From Biscogniauxia marginata (taxonomy: Eukaryota > Ascomycota > Sordariomycetes > Xylariales > Xylariaceae), in the NCBI GenBank assembly GCA_022695795.1, contig MU404164.1, forward strand, positions 62,001 to 126,000: a stretch of 64,000 bases of DNA, written 5' to 3'. The notes under the pieces are model-generated. The model made no database searches and was not told the DNA's origin. It saw nothing but the letters and a program-made list of their open reading frames with translations. Shown piece by piece: positions 24,547-34,704 of the stretch. Within the stretch, counting starts at the first letter, position 1; the number at the start of each line of letters is the position of its first letter. Position numbers and translations under genes: made by a program.

Positions 24547-25689
24547 ATGGTTCTCGCACCGCCGGAGCAAGGCCTGTACCCGTCGTGGCCCGAGTGCCAG
24601 CGCGCGATCCAGTCGCACGCGGCGCAGGAAGGGTACGCCGTCGTGCCGCACGCGAAGGTCAAGTCGAAGCGGACCGGGCAGTACGCGCGCTACCTAATCC
24701 GGTGCGACAAGTCGGGCACGTTCCAGTCCAAGGCGACGGTGGGCGCGAAGCGGACGACGAGCAAGAAGACGGGGTGCCCGTTCTCGGCGACGGCCAACGT
24801 GCGCGACGACGGCGGCGGCTGCTTCCTGCGCGTGCAGCGGCCCGAGCACAACCACCCGCCGTCGGCGTCGCCGAGCGAGCACGTCCAGCACCGACGCCTC
24901 ACCGAGGACCAGCGCCGCATCATCGAGGCCGGCGCCATCCAGAAGCGGCCCGTCAAGGCCCTGCACGAGGACCTGCTGCGCGCCTACCCCGACGCGTATG
25001 CCAAGTTCGAGGACGTCAGCAACTACGTGCAGGCGTGGAAGCGGCGGGCGCGCGACAACGCCACCGGCGTCCAGGCCCTGCTGTACCGCCTGCAGGAGCG
25101 CGACGACATCTGGAGCTTCCCGCTGCTGCGCGGTGGCGTGCTCGAGGGCACCTTCTGGGTACCCAAGTGGTCGCAGGACATGTGGTCGCGCGAGCCCGAC
25201 GTGTTAGTCATGGAGACAGCGCACATCGTCAACAAGCCCGTGCTGCCTGTGCTCGAGATGAGCAGCGTTATGGCCTTCGGCGCCCGCCTCGGCGTCGGCT
25301 ATGCCGTCCTGCCCGACAAGAACGACCCCACACTGCTCTGGCTCATGCAGGCCGTCGACCGCCTGCGCCTGCGCCTCAAGATCCCCAAGCCCGCTTTCGT
25401 CACCGTCACCGACTTCCAGACCGCCGAGAAGCATGTCCTCGCCGAGGTCCACAGGTCCGGCAACCAGCACCGCCAGACCCAGATCGTCTTCGGCCGGGTC
25501 CTGGACAAGGGCGGCCCCGAGAACGACCAGGACCCTCCCGACCCTGCCGCTACTGCTGCCACTTCCCAGGAGGCCGAGTCCAGCGGGAGCCAGGTTGTTG
25601 TTGTCGGTGGTAGCGGTCGTGGTCGTGGTCACGGCGGTGCCGGCACGGTCATCGGACCGGACGATGGTAGCTCTATGCTCATGGGATGA
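24547..25689 (+). CDS. FAR1-type zinc-finger protein with truncated MULE-transposase-like domain
   Basis: Intronless, 380 residues, very GC-rich. Residues about 45-105 carry a FAR1/WRKY-GCM1-like finger: C53-x23-C77-x23-H101-x-H103, including the typical GCPF and HNH words. Residues about 180-320 resemble the start of a MULE transposase: the segment usually holding the first catalytic Asp reads M-E-T-A-H (Asp to Glu), the second catalytic Asp is kept in VTVTD, and the protein ends before the third acidic residue and the W-H-x2-K-N region. A Gly/Arg-rich tail follows. I infer a DNA-binding protein derived from a Mutator-like element and probably unable to transpose. An upstream in-frame ATG at 24520 adds nine residues. 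24547 is preferred for its context (ACGATGG). I recognised the families by motif, not by search. Confidence 0.72.
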   Translation: MVLAPPEQGLYPSWPECQRAIQSHAAQEGYAVVPHAKVKSKRTGQYARYLIRCDKSGTFQSKATVGAKRTTSKKTGCPFSATANVRDDGGGCFLRVQRPEHNHPPSASPSEHVQHRRLTEDQRRIIEAGAIQKRPVKALHEDLLRAYPDAYAKFEDVSNYVQAWKRRARDNATGVQALLYRLQERDDIWSFPLLRGGVLEGTFWVPKWSQDMWSREPDVLVMETAHIVNKPVLPVLEMSSVMAFGARLGVGYAVLPDKNDPTLLWLMQAVDRLRLRLKIPKPAFVTVTDFQTAEKHVLAEVHRSGNQHRQTQIVFGRVLDKGGPENDQDPPDPAATAATSQEAESSGSQVVVVGGSGRGRGHGGAGTVIGPDDGSSMLMG

Positions 25690-27795
25690 TTTCGCTCGCG
25701 TCCGGCGCGCCCACGTCAGCAACTCGGGTTTTTTGCCGCAATGATCAAAATTTACAATAGGTTAATGGACTAGGTCGCAAAGAAAAGAAAGAAAGGAGAA
25801 TACTTCGCTCAGCTCTCCCTAGTGGCCGCCGTTCACTAAGCCCTCATATTCTGCACAGGAGAACTCTACGGGAAACCCCGAACTTGTTTGTGTTGTTCCT
25901 CCTACCTTCTTGAGTATATCTACGTATCACATATGGGCAGTGGTGGATGGTGTATGATTTCCAGGGTTATACCTATAATGGGCGCCCGGGCTTGAGGGAC
26001 TCTTTTTCTCTCTCTCTCTCGCCCAGGTTAAAAAGAAAGGTCGGGACGGATTACCATAACCAGGAGGACTGATTTACCTAGCAGGTGCAACTTTTGATTT
26101 CTTGAGGCTTGCTTGCTTACACGTGGTATCTAATCTTAGTACAATGGGACTCGGTCCCGCCAGGCCAGCTTAGTGGGTAATAACTTGAGCAGCGCCGTTG
26201 CTCGCGAAAATAGCGAGTAAGGTTTGACTTTACGGGGTTGTTGTATTAAGGTTGGTACGGTCCCCTTAACTACAACATACATAGGCAACGAGCTAGGTTA
26301 GAGTATGCCGCGAGAGAGAGAGAAGGGAGAAATTGGGGGTGAAAAGAAAGGGGGGATGCGGATTGTATCTCGAGGGCAGATGTATTCGACAAGCAACCAA
26401 CGATTAGCTACCTACCTCCCTAATGATGTAAAACCAGGGGAACAAAGAAAAGAATACTGGACTTGGTATTGTACTGAGAAGTACAGACAAGTAGATAGAT
26501 AATAAAAGAGGGGGATACTATTTTTAAACTCAAGTATTATATACGGTTGCTCTTACAGAAATGTAACGTTGAAAAAAAAGAAAACTAACAGAAAGAAAAA
26601 AACATACAACACCAGGGATTCGCTGGTCGTCACCGACCCAACTACTAATCTGGCAGTACCCAGCTTATCTAGGGCAGAGCGGACGGGATGCCGAGTATTC
26701 TAGGTCTTGTGGTCGTATGTAATGACTTGTGTCTTTGTCGTGTCTTATCAACTCTTGATCTGCTTTTCTTAGTGCAACGATTGCGGCAAATTATCAAGAC
26801 TTCCCTCCGAGAATTTTTTTTAAGTATATTATAATTTTTAACTTTAATGTTAAAAAAGGAAAAAAGCATATTAAAAAAGGATTATATATTATATTAAATA
26901 GTTAATTATATCGTTATTTTACTTTTATAATATAATTTCGTCACCACCCCTATTTTACTAATAAACCAACCACTTACTTATAACCACCTTTCTTTTCGTT
27001 TGGTTTGTTTAGCCATTAGACATAGCAAGGGAACGCCACGCTTTAGGTGTGATATTGCCCCGCCCACCGTCTCTCGAGGCGGTTAAAGGAACTCAAATGA
27101 TGGGATATTTACATAGGTACCTAAGGTGGTGCTTTTGTAATTTGCCCTTTAGATTAGGGGGTAGTCTCACGACCTAGCTTCGCGGCCAACGTACGGCCAA
27201 GCTAAGCCGAGACAATAGTCTCTTTACTCCCCCAATACAAGTTCTGCGTTAAAACGTCTCGTAGTCAAGTAATATAGGCATAAATGGTCCCAGTAAAACT
27301 ACCTACCTAGTAAATCTTCGGGCCACTGTGAGAACCTCGCGCTCTATCTGTCTATTTTTATACCGCCTCGCCGCGGGGAACATTGTTATCTACATCCACT
27401 ACTACAGACCTGTCGCACCCGCCAGGTAAGCAACTTCCTCCTATTTTGTTCGGATGGTTTAAATAGAAAGAAACCCTGTTCTCGTGATTCCAGATACGAT
27501 AGATTACCTGCCTATCTATGTAACATAGAAATGAGGCGGTGAGAATTCGAAGGAGACCCGGGCTATTAGTTGTCTACCATACTTTATATCTTGCAGATAG
27601 GGGGGTTGGTGTTATTCACGTCTTTTATTTTCCCATTTATAACCGCTGCTGGCTGGCTAGAGAACTTTTTGATTTTAAATTTCTTTCCGCAATTAATCAT
27701 TTTTCCATGATGCTATGCCCCCCTTTTTATTCCAATGTCCTACGTCTTCTCCCGAAAAAGAAAAGACAGAAAAAGCCCAGTGTCTAGGCCTTGTT
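25690..27795. other. Intergenic region between the FAR1 gene and UAP1
   Basis: No supported gene. Includes a second AT-rich patch (listed separately), short CT runs near 26008-26021, and AGGTACCTAAGGT near 27115. Open frames are short and Lys/Arg-biased. Confidence 0.5.
26805..26945. repeat. Short AT-rich patch
   Basis: About 140 bp composed largely of A/T with TATATTATATTAAATA-type words, resembling the larger island at 23575-24090. It may be another small RIP-like remnant. Inference from composition only. Confidence 0.45.
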
Positions 27796-29386
27796 CTAGA
27801 TAGTAGGTACCATGATCTCCTTCCCACTCCACCCGTCCAAGCCTTCGCCAGCCTGCATCACCATTAGTTAGTTCCGGATTATTTAGAAATTTCAAAAAGG
27901 GAAATCCTTAAAACAAGGAAGCAGATAGACTTACGTAGCTAGTGAGCGGCGAGACCTCCAGACCCTCGCTATCCCCGTTCTTCACGGCAGCGCCGGCAGA
28001 CTCGGCCCAGCGCCTTCCCTGGCCCTTGATGTGCTTCCGGCTGGTCGTGGGGCAGTCCTCGGCGCCCGGCGCGTCGGCGTTCTTGAGCGGCGAGAATTCC
28101 TCCTCGCGCTTGACCTCGAAGCAGGCGAACTCGTCGAGCTCGAGCCACTTGAAGTTGTCGAAGACGAACTGCTCGAGCTTGATCCCGTTGGGGGTGCCGA
28201 CCTTGGAGACCTCCTCGTCCTTCTCGATGTCGTAATAGGGTATCTTCTTCTTGGCGACGTGGGGCGGCAGCTTGTTCACGCTGTTCCCCATGCCGTCTAG
28301 GTACGCGAACGAGTAGTAGTGGTTGACGATGTTGGCGGCGCGGAACTTGAGCACGCCGGGCTGCTTGGGGTCCTGGGCCTCGGCCGTCGCCGTGTCGATC
28401 TCGGAGTATTCGACGACGTCGGGTCTGCCGTTCTTCGAGAGAATCAAACCAACCGATTCCGTAGCATCGCGCTTCCGGACGACCTTGGTAGCAATCTTCA
28501 CGTTCTTCTCGGCCGAGAAGCCGATGAAGACGGGGTCGGCGACCTTCGCCAGACAGTTGTCGACGCAGTACGCATGGACGTGCTTGACGCCACGGCGACG
28601 CATGTCGTCTAGGACGCCCTCATCCTGTAGGGCCTTGTAGATACCGCCATTCCCGTCGGGAGCAACAGCGACTTTCCCCTTGGTTGCCAGCATGAACTTC
28701 CCATCGAAGGTTATGCAAGGGAGCACACCCTGCTCAAAGATCTTGACGTTTGCCGGGTCGAGGCCAAAGTAGGGGCTTCCCGCAGATCTCGCTTCGTTGT
28801 CATCGGCGACCAACTCGTCTAGGCTTTCTTTCCTGAAGAACTTCTCGGTCGGACCGCGAGTCGGACCACTGGTCATAACGTACCACGGTACGATGGACTT
28901 GCTCGGGTCCTTAGCTTTCTTGGCAGCCAACTCTTGGACTTTGAGGATGCGTTCGGCCTGGATCTGGAATAGGGACTTCTTGGAGGGAAGCTGGATGTTG
29001 AAGCAGCCCTTGGGAGCTTTGCTTCCTAAGCGTGTACCCTGGCCACCAGCCATGAGGATGACAGCAACCTCGCCCTTTCCAATCAGCTCGAGACCTAGAT
29101 CGTACCATCTCTGGATGTCTTCGGGTTTCGAGTCGAGGATACTAGCGGTGGCGGATTCGGGGAGGGGCTCGACGACGGTCTCGCCGACGTCCTTGGGAGG
29201 GTTGAGAGCAAGTTCCCGCAGGCCATTGACTCTGTCGGGATCGATCTTCTGGAGCTGCTCGAAGAGCTCTTTCTTCTCGGATTCGGGCAGCGAATCGTAG
29301 AAGGTGAATACGTGGCCCTGGCCGGCGCCTTCGAATTTGGCCTTTTGAGCTGCCACGCTCTCGGGGGTGAAGTCGAGAAGTCCCAT
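27796..29386 (-). CDS. UAP1: UDP-N-acetylglucosamine pyrophosphorylase
   Basis: Makes UDP-GlcNAc from UTP and GlcNAc-1-phosphate in the cytosol. This is the donor for chitin synthesis, N-glycan initiation and GPI-anchor assembly, so it is probably essential. Exons in transcript order are 29386-27935 and 27852-27796, giving 502 residues. The 82-nt intron lies after SPLTSY. The last exon encodes [18 protein letters not shown], restoring the family's conserved SPLxSYAGEGL end, whereas reading through gives an aberrant tail. The nucleotide-binding signature [11 protein letters not shown] is at residues 111-121, followed by [10 protein letters not shown]. Also present are VMTSGPT, the uridine-contact region around GNGGIYKAL, and [13 protein letters not shown]. 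The gene is divergent from the TDG gene, with about 1.1 kb between start codons. Confidence 0.96.
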
Positions 29387-30504
29387 GGTTGTTAGGTACC
29401 TAGTTATCCAACGGAGGGTGCTAGGGGATTAAGAGGTGTGCAGGCCGGACAAGACACGACAGATCCAATCTAGGTCTTGAGGTACAAGAAAAGAAGACAA
29501 CAGAGAAGAGGCTATGGTTATGGTATCATAGGGAAGGGGGGGAGAGAGTGGTTATATTTTAGCGTTGCCCCCACCAAACTAACACGAGGAGAATATGCAG
29601 CAACAAGACGAGACGGTCTGAAGCTTGGAGGGGATCCTAGCTGACGATCCATGAAGTGGGGTGGGGGGTAGAATAATTAGGAGCTTCAGCTACCTAATGC
29701 CCTCCACCCCGCTAATTGGTAGGTAGTGCGCCACATCTTCATCTAGATTGCATACCTAGCTCACCGCCCAGTCGGGGCTTACACGTGTAGGCGCATGCAT
29801 GAAGATGGCCGCATCCTATTCGCCGAAGTCAGATTATGTACGCACCAAGTTGAAGTCGTGTAGGTTAGATGGAAGTTGCAGTGAAAAGAAGCGGTTGTGT
29901 AGTACCTACCTGGGGTGGATACGATGAAAGGTTGTTAGGGCCTTACCCGACCCGAGCCCCGGGTTTTAAAGCACCCAAGTCGTGTACCTTGTACCTTGTA
30001 CCTTATACCTTATACCTGTACCGTACCGTACCCGACCTATCCTCCTGGTCTTGCCGCTTGTCGATTCCCGATCCATACCCGGAATTGTGAAATATATATA
30101 CCAAAAACAAAAAAAAGGTGCCACCCCTATCTTTCTCGGCTTTCGATACGAGAAATCACAACTTCTATCGACACCGCATTTTCCACAGCGTACCTAGTAA
30201 ACGACAAACCGTTACAATTGATATTCGTGGTAGCTAGCCTAGTATTTGTACTAGCCTCCTGACTGGGCTTACAGACTGCCTCATCTAGAGGCGAAAGACC
30301 ACGCCTCCAGACTCAAGGCTGAAGCTGTTCAGCCGCCCGAGGCTACTTCATTTTTATAGACCCGTTATTCTTGGAGAAGACTTGCTACCTAACCTACCGG
30401 CCCGTCAGCGACTTGAAGGCAGAAAGATAATAGCGGGCGAGGGGCATCGTCGAATGCCAATCTCCTCCACCTCCCGAGATTGTGTCTGGGGCCCGCTTTA
30501 CGCG
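29387..30504. other. Shared upstream region of UAP1 and TDG
   Basis: Divergent intergenic region of 1.1 kb. TTAGGTACCTAG lies just before the UAP1 ATG, and TACCTTGTACC / TATACC direct repeats occur at about 29988-30025. No supported gene. The short frames here lack features. Confidence 0.45.
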
Positions 30505-31533
30505 ATGGCGGGGGAGAGCAACGAAGAGGCCGCAGAGGCCGGCTCTAAGGAACCCAGCTTCGAAGGCCGCCTGCAGCTGAAGAACTTCATGTTCGGCGGC
30601 GGATCTAGCAGCAAGACGCCAGTATCGGCGCCGGCGGCCTCTGGGATACGGCACAGTTCGAGACTGTTGATGACATCTCACTCATCACCATCGCCATCAT
30701 CGTCATCAGCCGCCGCACCATCCCCCAAGCGCAAATCACCCTCCCCCTCCCCCTCCCCCTCCAAACGCCGCAAGCACAGCGCCCGCTACGCCCCCCCCAG
30801 CACGTACGCGCACCTGCCTTACCTCCCGGACGCGATCGGGCCGGGTCTCCTGATCCTCTTCATAGGCCTGAACCCGGGCCTGGAGACGGCGCGGACGGGG
30901 CACGCATACGCGCACCCGTCGAACCTGTTCTGGAAGCTGCTGCACAGCTCGGGCATCACTCCGGGCGCCACGCCGTGCCGCGCGTCCGAGGACCGCGGGC
31001 TGCCGCGCCGCTTCGGCGGGCTCGGCTTCACCAACATCGTGGCGCGGCCGTCGCGCAGCGGCGCCGAGCTCAGCGGCGCCGAGATGGACGCCGGCGTTGC
31101 CGCCCTCGAGGCCAAGTGCCGCCGCTGGCGCCCCGAGTGCGTCTGCGTCGTCGGCAAGGGTATCTGGGAGAGTCTGGACCGCGTCTGGCGCCGCCGCCGT
31201 GGGGACCTGGGGAAGGGCGGGGGGAGGGAGGGGTTCGTGTACGGGTGGCAGAGCGAGAGGATGGGCACTGTCCCGCCCGCGAGAGATGGAGAAGATCCTA
31301 GGGATGGGGAAGGAGGTGAAGAAGAGGAAGAAGAAGGTGGGGAGACGACGAAGACGACACCGTGGGAGGGCGCTAGGATCTTTGTCGCGACGAGCACGAG
31401 CGGGCTCGCGGCTTCGCTGCGCCCAGAGGAGAAGGAGCGGATTTGGAAGGTCCTCGGGGACTGGTGCGTGCGGAGGCGGAGGGAAAGGGAGGAGGAGCAG
31501 GAGGCGAAGAATTCAGCGGCAAGACGAGAGTAG
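30505..31533 (+). CDS. G/T mismatch-specific thymine-DNA glycosylase (TDG/Mug family)
   Basis: Removes thymine or uracil mispaired with guanine to start base excision repair in the nucleus. Intronless, 342 residues from the ATG at 30505. An in-frame ATG at 30454 is an alternative start adding 17 residues. Residues 1-100 are low-complexity Ser/Pro with basic patches (KRRK at 87-90), likely disordered and nuclear-targeting. The catalytic motif GLNPG is at 121-125 with N123 as the expected water-activating residue, followed by GHAYAHPSNLFWKLL. The GLGFTNIVARPSR segment and the second active-site motif VATSTSG (294-300) are intact. A Gly/Glu-rich acidic insertion at about 250-285 lies just before that motif. 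The protein ends in a highly charged helix (WCVRRRREREEEQE). Confidence 0.9.
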   Translation: MAGESNEEAAEAGSKEPSFEGRLQLKNFMFGGGSSSKTPVSAPAASGIRHSSRLLMTSHSSPSPSSSSAAAPSPKRKSPSPSPSPSKRRKHSARYAPPSTYAHLPYLPDAIGPGLLILFIGLNPGLETARTGHAYAHPSNLFWKLLHSSGITPGATPCRASEDRGLPRRFGGLGFTNIVARPSRSGAELSGAEMDAGVAALEAKCRRWRPECVCVVGKGIWESLDRVWRRRRGDLGKGGGREGFVYGWQSERMGTVPPARDGEDPRDGEGGEEEEEEGGETTKTTPWEGARIFVATSTSGLAASLRPEEKERIWKVLGDWCVRRRREREEEQEAKNSAARRE

Positions 31534-32188
31534 GAGCTAGCTGGCTGGTTGGCTGGCTGGGAAATATACGGCGCCGCTCCCCCCCCCGCCTTTTTTTCCC
31601 TTTTCCCTTTGGTGTTTAATACGTACTATCAAATATATACCCTAGGACAAACAATTTAGGCTCACGACAAAACAATTAGCATGGTAGCACCACCATAATT
31701 AAGTAGCAGTTACTGTCTGCTTTAGAGAAATCTGGGACCCGTAACGTATATATTGACTTCATTGCTCAGCCCGGTATAATCATACTGTAAATATTTCTGG
31801 TCTATCAGTAAAGTTTTTTTTATATGGTATCTTTCCCCTTCATTCCTTTATCATGTGGTATCATCGTGAGTTTCAATCCAAACAGCACAGAAACGTGTTC
31901 GCGTGAAGGGTATTTCCATTCCCATGTTCCCCAAGGTCTTGGGGAAGTTGAACCCCGCCGTAAGTATTTAATCCACTCGTGTTCCACGCGATTATTTTAA
32001 TCTGCTAAATTCATGAAATCCCTTACGTCTTCGTGTCCTCACACCGCTCCCCGAACGCTGTAGGGACATATCCACAGGGTGAACCTGCCCCGTGCCGCGC
32101 CCGTGAGGCGAAAATCTTAAAAACGAAACGTAGGGGATATATTGAAACCCCCCCCCAATAAAACTGAAAAAGACAAATTAAGACACGA
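31534..32188. other. Convergent intergenic region
   Basis: Holds the 3' ends of the TDG and DUF7732 genes. GGCTGG repeats follow the TDG stop. AT-moderate, with no supported gene. Confidence 0.5.
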
Positions 32189-33185
32189 CTATAAAAGGAA
32201 CGCTAGAGCAAAAGCGGTTGTGACGACTGGCCACCAGCCAACCACGCGCGCCAAATCTAGCATGCCACTGGCCGTATTCGGATTTTCGGTACCGCCTGAC
32301 GCGGTCGTCCCGTTGGGTAGGTTGCCGAGGATATAGATAGTAGTCACGTTACCATTGGTAGAGTTGTCGGCCACGGTCACGAGTGACTTGTTCAGGTTCG
32401 CGTAGCTACCATCGCCGATGACCGAGTTGAAATACGTCGTATTGCCGTTGTCGTCGCAAGAACAGACGGCATAGGCCTCGCATACGCAGATGACGGGCTT
32501 CGTCTCGTTGTTGTTTGTCGTTGCATTGTGATAGTAGTATCTGTTGGTGTAGGGGTAGAGGTATGCGCCGTGCGCCCAGCTGATGCCGGCGAAGACGACC
32601 GCTCCCAGAGCGGCACCGACGAGGAAACCTGGCACTATGCCACTCGCACTCCGGGCACCGGCCGAGTAGGGCACCCTCGCGCCGCCACCATAGTAACTCC
32701 CTCCTCCGTATTGCGGCCTAGGTCCGCTTCCCGTCGTTGTCGAGCCGCCGGTGTTAGACGATGATGACGCCCGACCACCACTGCTGCCACTACTACCATT
32801 AGCATCGCAAATCATGTGAATATATGTAAAGATAAATAGTAGGGTGGTTAGAAGCTTACCCTCGCGAACCACCCGATGAGCCCGACGATCCTGATGATCC
32901 CGATGAACCTGATGAACCTAATGAACCTGATGAGCTTGATGAACCGGACCGACCAGATCCAGAGGAGCCTAAAGAGCCAGACGAACCAGAGGAACCGCCT
33001 CTACCACCTCCGCCGCCACCACCTTTACGCTTCCATAAGTCCTCGCTTTCCGCGCGCTCGTCAAACTGTTGCGACTCTGGCTGTGACCGCGCATCTAATG
33101 CGACATCGCCGGAACCAGAGATGTCAACGGCATAGACGGCGCGAGTAAATGCGACAAGGCCGAGGAGAAAATTACTGGGTCTCAT
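32189..33185 (-). CDS. Ser/Gly-repeat surface protein with DUF7732-like domain
   Basis: Exons in transcript order are 33185-32860 and 32792-32189, giving 309 residues. A signal peptide spans residues 1-20 (LLGLVAFTRAVYA). Then come a charged stretch, a Gly run (KRKGGGGGGG) and a long tract of Gly-Ser-Ser units encoded by a 9-bp DNA repeat; the 67-nt intron falls inside this tract. The C-terminal half has PRPQYGGGSYYGGG, a hydrophobic segment (VGAALGAVVFAGISW), the YPYTNRYYYHN stretch with N-glycosylation sites, then CVCEAYAVCSCDDN and NGTTASGGT. I recognise this as the fungal DUF7732 pattern from memory. The hydrophobic C-terminus (VVTTAFALAFLL) suggests a GPI anchor or membrane tail. Function is unknown, probably cell surface. 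The acceptor at 32793 was chosen because it alone keeps the repeat in frame. Confidence 0.85.
32868..33000 (-). repeat. 9-bp minisatellite inside the coding sequence
   Basis: Degenerate tandem units of GATGAACCT (read on +), each encoding Gly-Ser-Ser or a variant on the minus strand. About 13-14 units, more degenerate toward the signal-peptide end. Confidence 0.8.
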
Positions 33186-34704
33186 TCCTGTTCTTTGGCG
33201 ATTCGTAGGATTAACGTGATAGACAAGTGGGGGGTATCAATTAAAGAGGACAAGAAGAAAACACGAAGACGGATTATGTCCGACGATGTTTGGTTGGCCC
33301 GTAAATAACAGGGGATCGGTGAAAGGGCGACCGGAGAACAAAGGCGAGAAGTTGATATTTGTACGGGTAAAGTGGATACACCTTGAAAAGGAAGCAGGTA
33401 GTGCACACAGTCAGGTGCGAGGCAAGGATGGCCTTGTTATATAGTGTAGGTTACCTGGCGATGGGCATGTTGTTAGTATGACGCTTTTAGTTTTGCCGGA
33501 CAGTTCGACCTTGGTGACTGAAACCCTGTTGAAGCACTGCCCATTGCCAAGAATATAAGGTACATGCAGGAATGCCAAGAGGCCGGTACATGCATACTTG
33601 AATATCACCTAATACCTACTGCTACACTAGGTACGTATTCCATTTTGAAGTTCTACGTGATCCATTGCCGGCATCTGTGGGAAGGCACGGACCACTTCTG
33701 AGAATTTGGCCTTAGCCTAGATTTCGTCATCCTTAGATTCCTGAATCAACCATCCTTTTTACAACCTCTTTTCTTTTCTTTGGTTTCGCAGCCAGACACA
33801 TCGACGTCACGAATCCCCAGTGTATATTCAATATTTATGTATTGCATGTAATTCGAGACTTCGAGACTTGCAAGATGGGTTAACGGAACCGCCGGTTCGA
33901 CAAATCAACGGTTAGTGTACCTCGTTAGCTGGGCGTAGGTAAATGACAAATACAAGAGGCACAAACTGGTAAAGGAAGGTGTGTTTGGTATGTGTGATGA
34001 CCGCTTTCGGATCTCATGTTTTATGTACCTCTCAGAGGCAGTGACCTAATGTACATATTGCAGGATTGATCCCTGGCTAGAACGAACTTTATATTCCGCA
34101 CCTCATACTGTCACACGAAATCTACCTCAGACCCCACTTGGTGAGTCAGTGTGGGCCAATCAGAGCTGGCTAGATTCTGGTAAATGCAAGGGCTCAATTG
34201 AGATCACTAAGGCTCTCAACTTTCTTTTCTCCGCCATATCAATGTTCTTGAACTTGCAGGTGTCATCGGTTTCTTTTGCTTGCTTTTTGTCAGCCCTACC
34301 TTATCTCTAAAACAACCTACCTCCTTATCACCTATCAATACTACTACTACCTACTGCGCCACACTTATTGCCTCTGGTCTCCTTTCCAAACCTTAACGTC
34401 GGGTTCATCATTAATTCTACCTTACCTGAGTGTACCTATTTACCTACCTTAGCCAGTCCATGACGTCCGAGTGGCCCGGCCTTGCCGCTAAAATCAGCTG
34501 CATCCTACGCTTTCTCATCACTTTCCCCAATTTGTATATTCATCGGCGGCGTGAGAGCACCTCTCCGTTCCCCCCCCCCCCCACAGTCTCTAACCTGAGC
34601 TCCGTACAAGAGCTAATCCCATCATCCTTACATGTAACCGCGTGGATTCTCGTCAAGCCACATTATCATTCTTACACTTCCATCATTTGCAACGGCTCAT
34701 CATC
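33186..34704. other. Divergent intergenic region
   Basis: Promoters of the DUF7732 gene and of the zinc-protein gene. Contains a poly-C run at about 34570-34581 and ACCTACC tracts near 34315 and 34442. A frame on the minus strand (33411-33608) looks signal-peptide-like but has no ATG and is not called. Confidence 0.45.

Noticed and set aside
24417..25613. 398-codon Arg/Ala/Pro-rich plus-strand frame overlapping the FAR1 gene
   Set aside because: It is a frame shadow created by high third-position GC in the real gene. Its composition (Arg/Ala/Pro-rich) is typical of such shadows.
33411..33608. Minus-strand frame with a signal-peptide-like start (KYACTGLLAFLHVPYILG)
   Set aside because: No ATG opens the frame (it starts at GTG), and no downstream exon could be joined convincingly.
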